Source of the DNA: Crotophaga sulcirostris
Taxonomy: Eukaryota; Chordata; Aves; Cuculiformes; Crotophagidae
Length of the DNA: 64,000 bases
Reading direction: 5' to 3'
Assembly: GCA_013397455.1 (NCBI GenBank)
Contig: VYZB01000296.1
Span: forward strand, 552,685 to 616,684
A program made the position numbers and the translations under genes. Shown in pieces: positions 38,871 to 49,797 of this stretch. Numbering within the stretch: the stretch's first letter is position 1; every line of letters begins with the position of its first letter. Below the pieces are notes generated by a model. That model worked only from the letters and a program-made list of their open reading frames with translations. It did no database searches and was not told the origin of the DNA.

Positions 38871-40153
38871 CTGCAGAGGGCTCATATGTTGAACCAGTCA
38901 TGCCTTTTTCTCCTCTTCTGCTTGGGTCCAGACTTGTTGTGCCTGTGGTGATGCTCTTCTGCAGAGGTGCTGGTTTCAGAATCAATTCTTACAGTATGGA
39001 TTATGATTTAAAATGCACTTTTCTGGACCACATAGTAGTATCTTGTGATAATGTTATGAAGAGTCATTGCTTTCTTTAAATTCTTATAAATTAATAACAA
39101 TTACCATACCAGTGTAAAAATGACCTGTGTCTTTTTTTTCATGACTCCTTTGGTTTTGATGCTTTGTTGTCTGAAGTATGTTTTTCTGTCCTGAAATTTT
39201 CCATTCTTAGACCAGGTGCCAGCACTTTCAGAACATTTGATATACCTGTGCGTTATCAGTCTAAGAATTTATTTTTTCACTTTCCAATCCTCAGCTATTT
39301 AATTTTTTTTAGGATTTTGCTAATTCCATTCCCCAGGACTCATGTTGCTGATACGGTGTCTTTGGCAAACTGCAACACCCTAGCTGTCACTGCTGGGGTT
39401 TTTATCTTGGCAGCATAAAACTGGGCAGACCTGTATAATCTTCAGCATATTTATAGTGCTGATCTGATTTATTGTTAGCTCTGACACAGAGGTGCTGACT
39501 GCCGACACATACTATGCCTACTGATTGAATCAGGTGAGGGAAGACACTGATAATAATGGGAAAATAGAAGTTCCCCCAGGATAGGTCAGAGCTGCTATGC
39601 TCACCTGCCTCCCCAGCTCTCCAAGGAATTTTTAAATCTTGAAATACAAATTAACCTGTAAATGTCAGGGTCAGAAATACTGAGCTTCACCTCAACACAT
39701 GAAAACCCTGGACCTGGTAAGCACAGTGTTTTCCATGGCATGTGTCCAGACTCCGTGCATGGTTTTCATGCATTTTAATTTTAAGGGCATTTAAATGTAT
39801 TTTCTAGGGTTTGCTATACATCTTACTGGCACGTGCTGTGATAATGTGCTGAGAGCTATTCCTATTTCTGGATACGGTAATTCAATAATGTTTTAAAGTA
39901 ATACAAGAATTGGGTTTGCTTGCTCTTAGTTGATCACTGTGCTGGCTGTTCATTGCAAGATTGGATAATCTCACTTGTCAGGAAGCTCAGAAGTTGGGGA
40001 TCTGTTCAGTTCTTGGGCAGGTTAAAATTTCAGAAATACTTTTAACTGAAATGTGCCTTTTACTTGCCGGCACATTTGTTTCCAGGAGCATAACCTGGTG
40101 TGAGCTGTCTCCCAGCCTGAAACGCACGAATAAGCTGCATTCTTTTATGTTGG
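38871..40153. other. Non-coding stretch, nothing recognised
   Basis: Unique AT-rich sequence. One 84-codon open frame (39164-39418) has a hydrophobic composition from T-rich DNA and no splice or promoter context. Confidence 0.55.
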
Positions 40154-40161
40154 CTCTGAGT

Positions 40162-40315
40162 CAGGGGTGTCAAACTCGTGGCCCGTGGGCCAAATCCAGC
40201 CTCCCCCTTGTTTTATCCAGCTCAGCACCTTGTTTCTCCCCGGGGGCAGCGCCGAGCTCCTTGTCCAGGCTGCAGGAGCAGGAGAGCAGCAGGAGCTGGG
40301 AGTCAAACACCCCTG
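40162..40315. mobile_element. Short hAT-type DNA transposon remnant (MITE-like)
   Basis: The left end CAGGGGTGTCAAACTC (40162-40177) and right end GAGTCAAACACCCCTG (40300-40315) are terminal inverted repeats matching at 13 of 16 positions. The CAGGGGTGTCAAACTC terminus followed by GGCCCGTGGGCCAAATCCAG-like sequence is typical of a widespread hAT/Charlie-type family. Flanking octamers CTCTGAGT (40154-40161) and ATCTGGGT (40316-40323) agree at six of eight positions, consistent with a decayed 8-bp target duplication as hAT elements make. At 154 bp it has no room for a transposase, so it is non-autonomous or internally deleted. A 133-codon open frame running through it (39961-40362) is incidental. 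Confidence 0.8.
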
Positions 40316-40323
40316 ATCTGGGT

Positions 40324-42648
40324 GATGCTCAAGGTGCTCTGAGTGGTGAATGCTTGGAGTAGAACTATTTTTTCCTGTTTAATAAAGGACTAACCCTTAA
40401 CTGAGAGAAAGTTAATGCATAAAGATAAAAATTATTATGGTTAAGGTATCCAGTAAGTCAGTTCAGGTACCTAAATTCTTAGGTTGTTCCCTTTAAAAAT
40501 AGTCTGGACTCTAATGCTAGTCTGTATTACTCGAAAAATCTATGATAATTCATATTAAATGTAACTGTGGTGTTTCCATAGAGATGATGTTTAGCACAAA
40601 AATAGCTGAAACATTTTGACATTGATTCTGAGACTATGGTTCAAAACATCTTATTTTGATACTATTACAAACCCTCAGCAATACCAAAGCATAGAAACAA
40701 ATCCTTCATTTCAACAGGACAACTTGTGTAATGAAATACATGAAGGTAACAAAAATTATCTCTAATTAAAAATAACAAAAGACAACTTCTCTATGAATTG
40801 TAATATGTAACTTAGCTTGCTACATCAAGGATGACTTAAAATGAATGTTTTAATGTAAATCTCCACAAATAGGTTAAATATTTATAGGTCTGTAGGGTAG
40901 GGTAAGGGAAGAGAAAATGTTAGTTAACATAGATATTTGAATTTTGTGGAAGAAGTCAGAAGCATTGATTTTGGTTAGTTTACTTTATTGGCGATGACTG
41001 CAGGAATATTTTCAGAATAGCTTCAAGTGTTTCTAGAGGTGATAGAAAAAATTGCTTCCCTGAACAGTCTACTGAGCAGCTGATGTGAAATGAGAGATTT
41101 TTTGGGTTCCATCCTAGAAAAGGATCCAAATCTGATGAACATGGTAAAACTCAAGATTCAGTGATTATAATATCATTACACAGGAAATTTAGTTTGGGTT
41201 ATTTGCACTGCATGGTAGGTTTTAGCGAGGTAGACTTGGAATAGCAAGCTGAAGGAAATCCAGAGAATTAAAATTACAGGATAAAAAAAGTCTCCATTTT
41301 AGAAGGAAAAGAAATGAGCCCTGCAGCATGGTGATGCCCTTGAAAGTGAAGAGCCAGGCAGTGGTCAATGCAAATCATCCCATACATAAAGTCTGAGTTC
41401 TCCTCAGAGGGTGGAAAGGTTTCCCATGCTGTGGGTCAGAGGGCTGGGATGCAGCAGCCTGCACTGTTTAAATGCTCAAGGTGTTTGGGCAGGATTGGAT
41501 CATTCTGGTAACTCAAGGTGCATTGTAGTGTTGAGCAACTTTGACGTTGTTGACGTGATAAAAGTGGCCATGGTTGGGCAGGTTCTTTCTTTGGCCACAT
41601 ACGGTTTTGGACAGTCAGTTCTGGTTTGCAGATAGTTACTGGTGCATTTGTTTGGGTGAGAGTAATTTAAACACATTCAGCTGAGATTAAATAAAGAACA
41701 GAAATCCCACTGATGATGGAAAAGGAGACAGCTGATCACGTGTGCAGATGGCCAGTCTGAGATTACACATCGGTCGCTTGAACAGAAATGGAGAAACTCT
41801 GAATTACTGAAATACTTTACAGCAAATTTTGCCTAAAATGAGTCATTTGTATGCGCCTGGGAAACCTGGATGAAGTCTAACAGTGCATACTTGGTTGAAC
41901 CATACATATGTTCAACCAGTTTCATACAGGTGCAAATCTAGAGGGAAATGCTTTATACTGGATTTAGGATTGCTACAGTAGGAAGCATCTCCAGTTGATT
42001 GTAGCGTGGAGCTGTTGAATTTGCTTGCATTAAATACCATATGTTCTCTCTTTGTGCCAAACACTATACCAATCATTTGCATGCTGTTGTAAGTAATATT
42101 TCCTTTAGGAGTAATGCCACGTCATTTAAATACCCACTCTCTAAAGCCCTGCTTTGTTTCCGCAATATGTATTGCTCACAGACAATTTTAGTCTAGGAGC
42201 AATATGATTGTTCTTTCTTCTGGATGCAAAAGCACTTCTATAATTCAGGCTGTCAAAAATATGTAGGCAATGTTACTTAACTATTCCTTTTTTTTTATAC
42301 CATTGTATTCAAAACAAAAATATTTTCCAGGGAAATTAATGCACTTCCTTTTTAACTGCATATCCTAATTCAAACTAATATCCTACTGTGCACAAATATC
42401 CCCCGAAACTTAAATTGTGTTTGACTTCAGGAAATGAAGACAATCAAGTGATTAGCAGACCACGTGACTAATTAGGACGTTTGACTTCCATTCCCAGTGA
42501 ACACCCATGACTAGTGAATCTCTGCCTCTGTAAAATGAATGTAGCTGTGTTTAAGTAACTCATAGAGGAGGTGCTAAAAATATTCTGGGACCCCTTGGTA
42601 AAAGCACTTCAAAGGAACAAAGCAGCATCAGCTGCAGTGGGGTTTGGG
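40324..42648. other. Non-coding stretch, one hairpin
   Basis: AT-rich unique sequence without a recognised gene. It holds the 9-bp inverted repeat at 41892-41918. No long open frame occurs. Confidence 0.55.
41892..41918. repeat. Perfect 9-bp inverted repeat
   Basis: TGGTTGAAC (41892-41900) and GTTCAACCA (41910-41918) are exact reverse complements around a 9-base spacer, CATACATAT. It could be a protein-binding palindrome or chance. Confidence 0.8.
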
Positions 42649-42653
42649 GCTGG

Positions 42654-43381
42654 TGTTCTGGTTTGAACTGAAGTAGAATAATTTTTTTAACTTTTCAGCT
42701 AAGCCTCTTCTAAGTGACTGCATTTGAAAACTAACTGTGTATTTTTCAGAAAATATTTCCCTCTGCAAGTGGTAACGGGCCACCGGGGTGCCAGGAGGCC
42801 ATGGCTTACACTTGGCCATGTAGAACTCAATGCCTTCCTCCAGCTGGTGGAACACTGGAAGTGAGTGAAAAAGCTGCAGGGAGGAGCGGGCAGGAGAGTG
42901 ACACCACGCTGAGCAGTGCCACCAGCACCAGAGTACCCCGTTCCGTACATGTCACACTTGGTACAAAACAGAGGATCACAAGGGTCAAGCTCTCTCCTTC
43001 AGTGGACGGTGTCCAGTACAGACCTTGTCCATCTTTTTGCCCCTGACCCCAGGTCTGTGGGTTCCTGAATCCAGCCCCTGAGTCCAGTTCCCTCCTGCTG
43101 CTGAGTCCAGACCAGGACCTTCTCCCCATGCCTGATGCTCCCCTGTGGCACCAGTAGTGATGCAGTCACTGGGGAGAAGGGGGGGGGGGGTGTCATATAT
43201 TTTTATATATTTTATTATTTTCATATTAATAGTATTTTCTTTATTATTTGTTTTGTTAAAGCTCTTTTAGCTTCCAGCCCACAAGTATGTCTGTCATTTC
43301 CCTTTCCCTAGGAGTGGGGATTGGGTCATAACTGCTGGCATTTGGCTGTTGGTCAGGCCAGGCTGGGGCTAAACCAGGACA
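42654..43381 (+). mobile_element. Solo LTR of an avian endogenous retrovirus, 728 bp
   Basis: The element starts TGTTCTGGTTT (42654-42664) and ends AAACCAGGACA (43371-43381). These ends are inverted copies with one mismatch and give the TG...CA termini of a retroviral LTR, flanked by a perfect GCTGG target duplication. The 3' part resembles the common bird LTR end with a TTATTATTTTC-like stretch, CCAGCCCACAAGT, a CCCTTTCCCTAGGAGTGGGG region and GGCTGGGGCTAAACCAGGACA. No gag, pol or env sequence lies beside it, so it is a solo LTR left by recombination between two LTRs. Orientation follows the 3' end motif. A run of 12 G (43179-43190) interrupts it. The 75-100-codon frames inside are not genes. 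The class assignment (ERVL-like) is inferred from the 5-bp duplication. Confidence 0.88.
43179..43190. repeat. G12 homopolymer inside the solo LTR
   Basis: Twelve consecutive G follow GGGGAGAAG. The length is likely unstable and error-prone in sequencing. Confidence 0.85.
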
Positions 43382-43386
43382 GCTGG

Positions 43387-46300
43387 GAAGCCCTGATCTG
43401 TGGGGAGGTGATGCTGCTGCTGGGAACGACTGCCACGCTCGGGGGGAGAAGACTTAGCACACCACACAGGAGGAAGAGGAAAACAATTACAAGGACTATT
43501 TCATAAATTTTCAGTGTCATCTTCAAAAAAATCTGGCAATACATTATCTGCCCAAAGCAGCAGCAATGCTGGTTTCTGTTCCGGGACACTCATTACCCAA
43601 GGCCCCCATTTGCTCTGCGAACTCATCCCATTTGTCCCAGCTCTGCTCCAGTGATGAAGGAAAGAGTGTTAACCTTGCTGGGTGTTTGGGGACTAATGGG
43701 TGACACACAACGTTAAAAAAAAAGGTATTGAATAGGTACATTCTCTAAATAACTCATAGGAAAAAAAAAAACCCACAACAAAACCACACACAACCTTTAG
43801 GTGTGTGTTTACAAAAAGATATTAGTTTGATTGTATATTGCCATCATTTAAAGTGCTCTAATTTCTTACTACTAACAAAGCAGATGTTTTAGACTATTGT
43901 GAGTTCTAGATCAGCGTTTAAGGGTTTTATTGTCTGTGATAATTTTGCTTATTTCTCTGGTTCTGACACATATGTGCTGCTCCTAGAGTCTAATAGAGAT
44001 CTTTATAAAAAGGATTCTGCAGAGATTATACAAATATCTCATTATTTCTGCTTTTGAGTCTCCAGATAATCACAGGGAACTTATTTGGGTACCAATGTGG
44101 AAGTTGTTAAGTGACTGCACACAACTTCCCCTGAAAATCAGCGCTAATTAAAATATAATTATTTTAAATTGTCATGATACTTCAGAAACAATATTAGAAA
44201 CACGGAAGGGGAAACTGAATGAATTGATTTCAAATGAGATCCTCATGTTGTCCAGGTAATTACAGTGATTTTTAAATGTAATTCTCCCAAAAGATGGGGT
44301 GGATAGGCAGAGGTCAGGTGGTGCCTGAGGCAAATTAAGATCCTGATCTGGTTGCACTGTGAAGCGTTGTTTGGTTGCAGAGGAGGGGCTGCTTGTATCC
44401 AGTTTTTCAGCAAATGTTGTGTGTGCTAACTTCTAATGATCCTTGATCTATCTGCAGTGAAAAGAAAAAGTAATTATGAAAAGTACAGTAGTGGAAAGCA
44501 GAGCCACAGGAGTTTGAGCTGCTGGGGCTGCAGTTTGCTCTTCTGGACAAAGCTCCTTCTTCCAAGAAAGCTGAAGCCCAACTGAAAAGGATAGAAAAAC
44601 CTTAAGAATAAATTTCCCCTATCTTGAAGATTGCAATGTAATCTTGAACTATTTTCAACAAAGCAAAAAAGAAGAAAACTCTGTGCCCGGAGAAGAAGGG
44701 ATTTTTTTCTGTTTTGTTTACAGCGCTACAGTTTCAGACATCCAGAGCTCTTTGAGATAATGAAGAGGAAACCCTGCAGATACAGTGACAGAAATGGCAA
44801 TTACTGTAACACCAGGGCTTAGATGTCTACATCAATCACATCTCACTCAGGCACTGAGATCTGTGGGCTTTGAAAAGATGCCCCAGAGGAGGGAATCTCT
44901 GGAATGAAAGGGCTAGCTGCTGCGCCCCGGCAGAACCGTGACCTTCCCACTTCTTCACAAGGTGACGGATTTTTATGCCAGTGGAACTGGGGGAGGAAAG
45001 CTGGACAGTGGAATATAGAGCAAATTATGTATGATGTGATGTGAGAAAGACATGAGCTTTCACTGGAAGAAATAAATGAAAATTCGGAGAGTATTTCTCA
45101 GGCTGGAGCAGAAAAGCCTCCTCTGAGACTCCGAAGGAAGTTCTGGGGAGTTCACACAGATAGAATCGTTCTAACAAGACTGAGAGAGATTCCTTAACAT
45201 GAAAAATATCCATAAGTCCCCTCGTTTCTCCAGGCAACATATATAGGACAGATGCAAACAAATTTATATTTTAATTCATACAGGGGAATTGCTAGTAGGC
45301 ACCTTTTGTTTGTAAACCTGATTTTGTGATGATCAGTAGTCTGGGAAACAGAGAGCTCTTGCCTGGAGGTCCAAGCACCTTTGGGCAATTGTGCATTCCA
45401 GAAGAGGAATAATGCTGACAATACCACACTGTCTTTAATCTTTTCTACAAAAGTTTCATTGCTTACTTCTGAAATGATATTGAGAAATGGTGAATTTCGC
45501 AAACCTAGTTATACCATAAAAATTGAAGACAGTAATTTTCTGAATCTTTTTCAGATTCAGTCACTCGTTTCGAGGTGGGTTTCAGGAAACAAGTCCTGAC
45601 TTGATGAAGCCAGCTTGGACTCCTCTGCTTTCTCTGATATCCCTGTGGGAGAGTGCACACAGGGATGAAGTTGGAGATGGGGATGGACTGGCATCACTCT
45701 CCAAGAACTGTGATTCTGTTGTAAAAACTGCTGGCTTGGTACTTTCGGGGAGATGCAGGAGTTGTAACTGAACCTGGCACAGCACGATCCCTGCAGCCAG
45801 CACGTACCAGCCCTTCTGTATAATCCTGCTCAATAATGCCAGCCTGGGAGCAAGTTTTTCTCTTTCAGCTGTCTTTTAACTCACTGCTAGCAAAGCTGTG
45901 TGAGCGCCTGTGCTGCTGTTTCCTTCTTGGGAGGTACAATTTCTGAAGCTTTACCCACTCTTGTTCTAGAGGACTTGAGGAAAAAAAAAATATAGCAAGT
46001 TTCCTTCTGATAACTGTGTGTAATTTGTGTTAATTTGCAGTCACGGCCTCAATAATTCATTTGAGAAGCTCAGCCTTTACCATGGCAGAGGATTAATTTC
46101 AGAAACCCAAGTGTGTCCATATGCTTCCATGCCAATCTGACACGCGGCAGCGTTCCTGCTGTTAACTTTGCTGTTGGATAATGGAAGCTGGTACCCTTTA
46201 ATGCAGTGCAGCTGACTTTGACTACTGTAAAACATCTAGGGTGGCAGTAAATAATGAAATACCTTTGTTTTCCCTCCAGCTCCAAAGAACAAGGCAGGGA

Positions 46301-49203
46301 TGTGGAGAGGTGAAACAAGAACATTAATTTTTAAGCCTTTTTTTTTTTTCTTGCTCAGCCTGGGGGAGACAAAGGAGAAATCCTAAAAGCTCAATGAAGA
46401 CATGATGCTTCTCCTGAGATGTGGTCCTGAGACAAATGCTCTGGTGAAGCTCAGAATACTTGTGTGCTCCCCCAGCCTTTGGCCATGCAGCTGGAATTCC
46501 AGTGCTTATTCACAACTATCTGGGGGGGGGAGTCTCCATTTTCAGGACATGTGTCATGATCTTTTTCAGAGCAGGAAGCAAACCCAAGTTCAACTTACCC
46601 CAAACTGGCAAACCAAAAGGGAACTGTGAGTTTGACCTTGTCCCAGGAGTGAAAAGCTTAAACTCTTTCAGACTTTTCCTATGTTTTTCCTTCCCTGATA
46701 CTGGCAAGTAAAGAAAGTCCTGATGAATTCTGTCCATCTAGAGAGTTCTGCCTCATCCAGTGCTTAGAGAACACACCTGTGGCATTGCTTTTCTTTGGAT
46801 TTGTTTATCCTTAGACCACCTGTGATTGTGAGAGTGTACAAATAATATAAATTGCAAATAGGGACATTATAAATTGATTTTAATATAAAATCTTAGTACA
46901 GCCTCAAGGAGGAAAACATTATTATGAATCTGTAATTTGAAATAATGTATTTGGTCAATACTGGCTGCTTTTTTTCTAGGTACTGGGGAAGGATACTGAT
47001 TAGATGTGAGCCAACACTGCTGGTATTCCTGTGGAGCCCTGAATGCCTGACAGCTGGTCATGGTGAAATGGGTCACAGCTGATGGCACCCAGAGCCTGAG
47101 AGCAGGGATTTACCATGTGGAACAGGGAACCCAAACTCTTCTGGTAAGGTGGTGCTGTGGTGGGACAGAGAAGCCTTTAGAGGTAGGGCTTGAATGTGCT
47201 GATTGCTTCCACATGGCTGTAGGGCTTCCAGACCCCACATGGGTTCACTCAGCTCTTCTGCACTGGTCTCCCTGGTGCTTTCAGCTATGAGACTGACCCA
47301 AAGGGCACAAGGTGCCATGTGGAGATGTCCTGGCTCCTCTTTCTGCTGCTCACCTGGCCAAAAGAAGAGCAAGAAAATCTAAAAAATGGATCCCGTCTCT
47401 ATGAATGCCATGGAGAATGACTGAAGTGGTTTTTTTACTTTACTTGCCACCGAAACACTTTCCTGTTGAGCAGGAAGAGTGCTTGTGTGCCGTGGTGGCA
47501 GTTTGGCAGGATGGCTCAGTGGTCCGGTGGTGCTCACTGATGCAGCAGCTCTGCCGCGCGGAGCAGCGCCCACCTGCTCTCCAGGGCAGCGCGGTGTCTG
47601 CCTCGGTGGCGGTACAGCAGCCTGCAAAAGCTGGGATTTTGTCCTCTTTTAAAAGTTAATTCAGCTCTGCTAGCAAACAAGGCTTCTGAAGAAGAAATGA
47701 ACAGAAGGAAGAATCGGCTCGGAGAACGATAATGAGTTTCATATTCTGCAATGATCAAAGACGGAGTGAAACTCAAAAACCATCAGGTGTCTGAACACTG
47801 CAGGTATTTAAAGGTGATGCAGCTGTAGTCCAGTTTGGAGACAGTCTCGTTTCTTTGTAACCAGAACATCAATTCCCATTTGAAGCATATTGTCCAGACT
47901 ATAAATTTATTTGCCAACCAAGAAATTTTGCCTAAGCTGCTGTATGTGCTGCTGGCTGTGCTTCTTTCTTCTTTTCTGGAGTGGTTTATGAATTCTGGAA
48001 TCCTGATTCCTTCAGTTTCTTTTCTGGCAGTGCTGTGGAAATAGGGGTAGCTTTACTGATTAATATGGGTCAATTAAAAACTGTACTAATTTAGTGGATG
48101 GACCAGACATTTTCACTTTGTTTTTACAGGTATTTAATCAAGGGAAAACATAGAGCAGAGGGCTACAAATCTGAGCTTCAGAGAGATGAAAACATGTGGC
48201 ATCCTAGTTCAACAGGTATCCTGATTTTTTTTAGAAAAAGTTGCCATTTCAACAGGTAATTTTTCTCCAAATGCAAAAATACCATTTTAATTACGACCAA
48301 TCTAGCATGATTGCTTTTATTTTAGAGCATCATGATGATGAATCGTGCTGAGATAATTGGCTTGAATAAACTGTCCCTACCTGTGCAAATAAAAGATGGA
48401 AAAAATGGAACCGTTCTGAATACGTGGTGTTCAGGCACGAGGCAGAAACTTCCAGTGATACTGAAGCTGAGGGCTAAGATCAATGCTCATCAGTTGCACT
48501 TAATTTACTGCTTTTAACATTTTACTGCATGTGCAAAATGTGCTAGAGTATTTCATCTTTCAAAATGAATCCACAGTGCTGTAAATACTGTCACTCTTTG
48601 TTCAGCGCTAATAGTCTAGAATAACTTGTGAATATTGCGTAAATGTCCTGGCCTTGTTCACCAGCAGATAATGTGTGTGAGAGAATTACTGGAGACAAAC
48701 ACCACTTGGAGTTTCAGTCTGTCGTGATTTGCTGTTGAAGGTTTTAATTCTGTGGTAGTGTTTGTAATATTTAAGATCATTTAAGAATATTGAATCACAA
48801 TATGTTAATACAGGGTTTCTTAAAAGTGTTTTTTAGCATAAAGGTTTGTCATAAAATTTGGAAGACTTTTTTTTTTGTTGTTTCTATGATGCTTGTGGCC
48901 ATAAAGGTTTTGCGAAGAAGTAAAAGCAGTTTTATCCTGAGTGAGACAAAGATTATGGTTTCCAAACTCCTGCTTGCATCCTGAACCCCGGCTCCACATT
49001 GAGCAAAGAGTTCCAGACTGTGCTCTCATTGCTGGTAGGGGTCTCACACCAGTTTAGTGGGAAGAGCTGCAGAGATTCCTGACAAGTTATTAGTGTGGAC
49101 AAAGGGGAGTGCTTTCAGCTGTGTTTGAATTGGACCATGAGAAAAAAAATTTTTAAGAGCATCTTTTTCTTGATAATGTATAGGTGTTTTTTAAAGTATA
49201 CCA
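43387..49203. other. Non-coding stretch, no gene recognised
   Basis: Mostly unique sequence. A-rich patches lie near 43718-43780, T-rich near 46339-46350, and GC-richer patches at about 45600-45820, 47060-47360 and 47480-47600. Open frames up to 102 codons occur on both strands in the GC-richer patches, overlapping one another in the way compositional frames do. No repeat family was recognised here with confidence. Confidence 0.55.
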
Positions 49204-49797
49204 TTATGAAGCCAATATCTTAAAAAACCTATGTGTTATGAAGAAGGTGTGTTGCTGCCCTTGGGCTTGCACAGAACCTCTCTGAAGACTGGTGGAGCTG
49301 TTTGGCAGTGCCTGGTGCTTTCCCAGCCTGGTAGCCCAAGGAGCTGAGAGGTGAAGGAGAGCTGACACAACGCTAGTGCGCGTGTGACCGAGGAGAAGAG
49401 GCTTCCAGCTCTGCCCAGCAAAGGAAAGCAGGAGCTTTGAGATAGGAACATGGACATCCTGGCCCTGCTGCTGTGGAGAGGAGGGTGAGAGGTGCAGGGT
49501 GGGTGGAGGGCATTTCCCTGCCTGGGAGCTTCTCTCCAGCCCCTCAGCCACCTTGCAGTCAAGAGGGAACCACTTTGCTTGTGCTTGTGTGCAGCTGTAT
49601 CCTTTATATTTTTCATTATTAGCATCTGAAGTACCCTTTGTTTTGCAAACAGCACGGGTTTGTTTTTTTTTTCCTGGCACCCCTTGTAAACACAGGAGAT
49701 TCTTAACCTGTTTCCAGGCTGCATCTTCCTGCTTCAGTCTGCTGGGAGGTGAATGGGCTCCCAGGCACACATCTCCTTTCTCCTTCTTTCCAGTCAA
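49204..49797 (-). other. GC-rich block with the longest open frame (197 codons), coding status doubtful
   Basis: The minus strand is open for 197 codons (49797-49204), and a second minus frame is open for 162 codons over nearly the same bases (49724-49236). Two long overlapping frames on one strand indicate a stop-poor composition rather than selection on one protein. The longer translation has patches such as KKEKGDVCLGAHSPPSR and LHLSPSSPQQQGQD, no domain I recognise and no membrane segment. There is no CpG-island promoter. A young gene or pseudogene cannot be ruled out, but I would not call a gene. Confidence 0.15.

Larger units (their letters stand above)
42649..43386. repeat. 5-bp target-site duplication pair GCTGG flanking the solo LTR
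   Basis: GCTGG occurs directly left of the LTR (42649-42653) and directly right of it (43382-43386). A five-base duplication is the size expected for several ERV classes, including ERVL-type elements. The exact match confirms the boundaries of the insertion. Confidence 0.85.

Noticed and set aside
39961..40362. 133-codon plus-strand open frame
   Set aside because: It runs through the hAT remnant from one inverted end to the other; not a conserved protein.
42628..43224. Several open frames of 65-100 codons on both strands
   Set aside because: They sit mostly or wholly in the solo LTR, which is non-coding.
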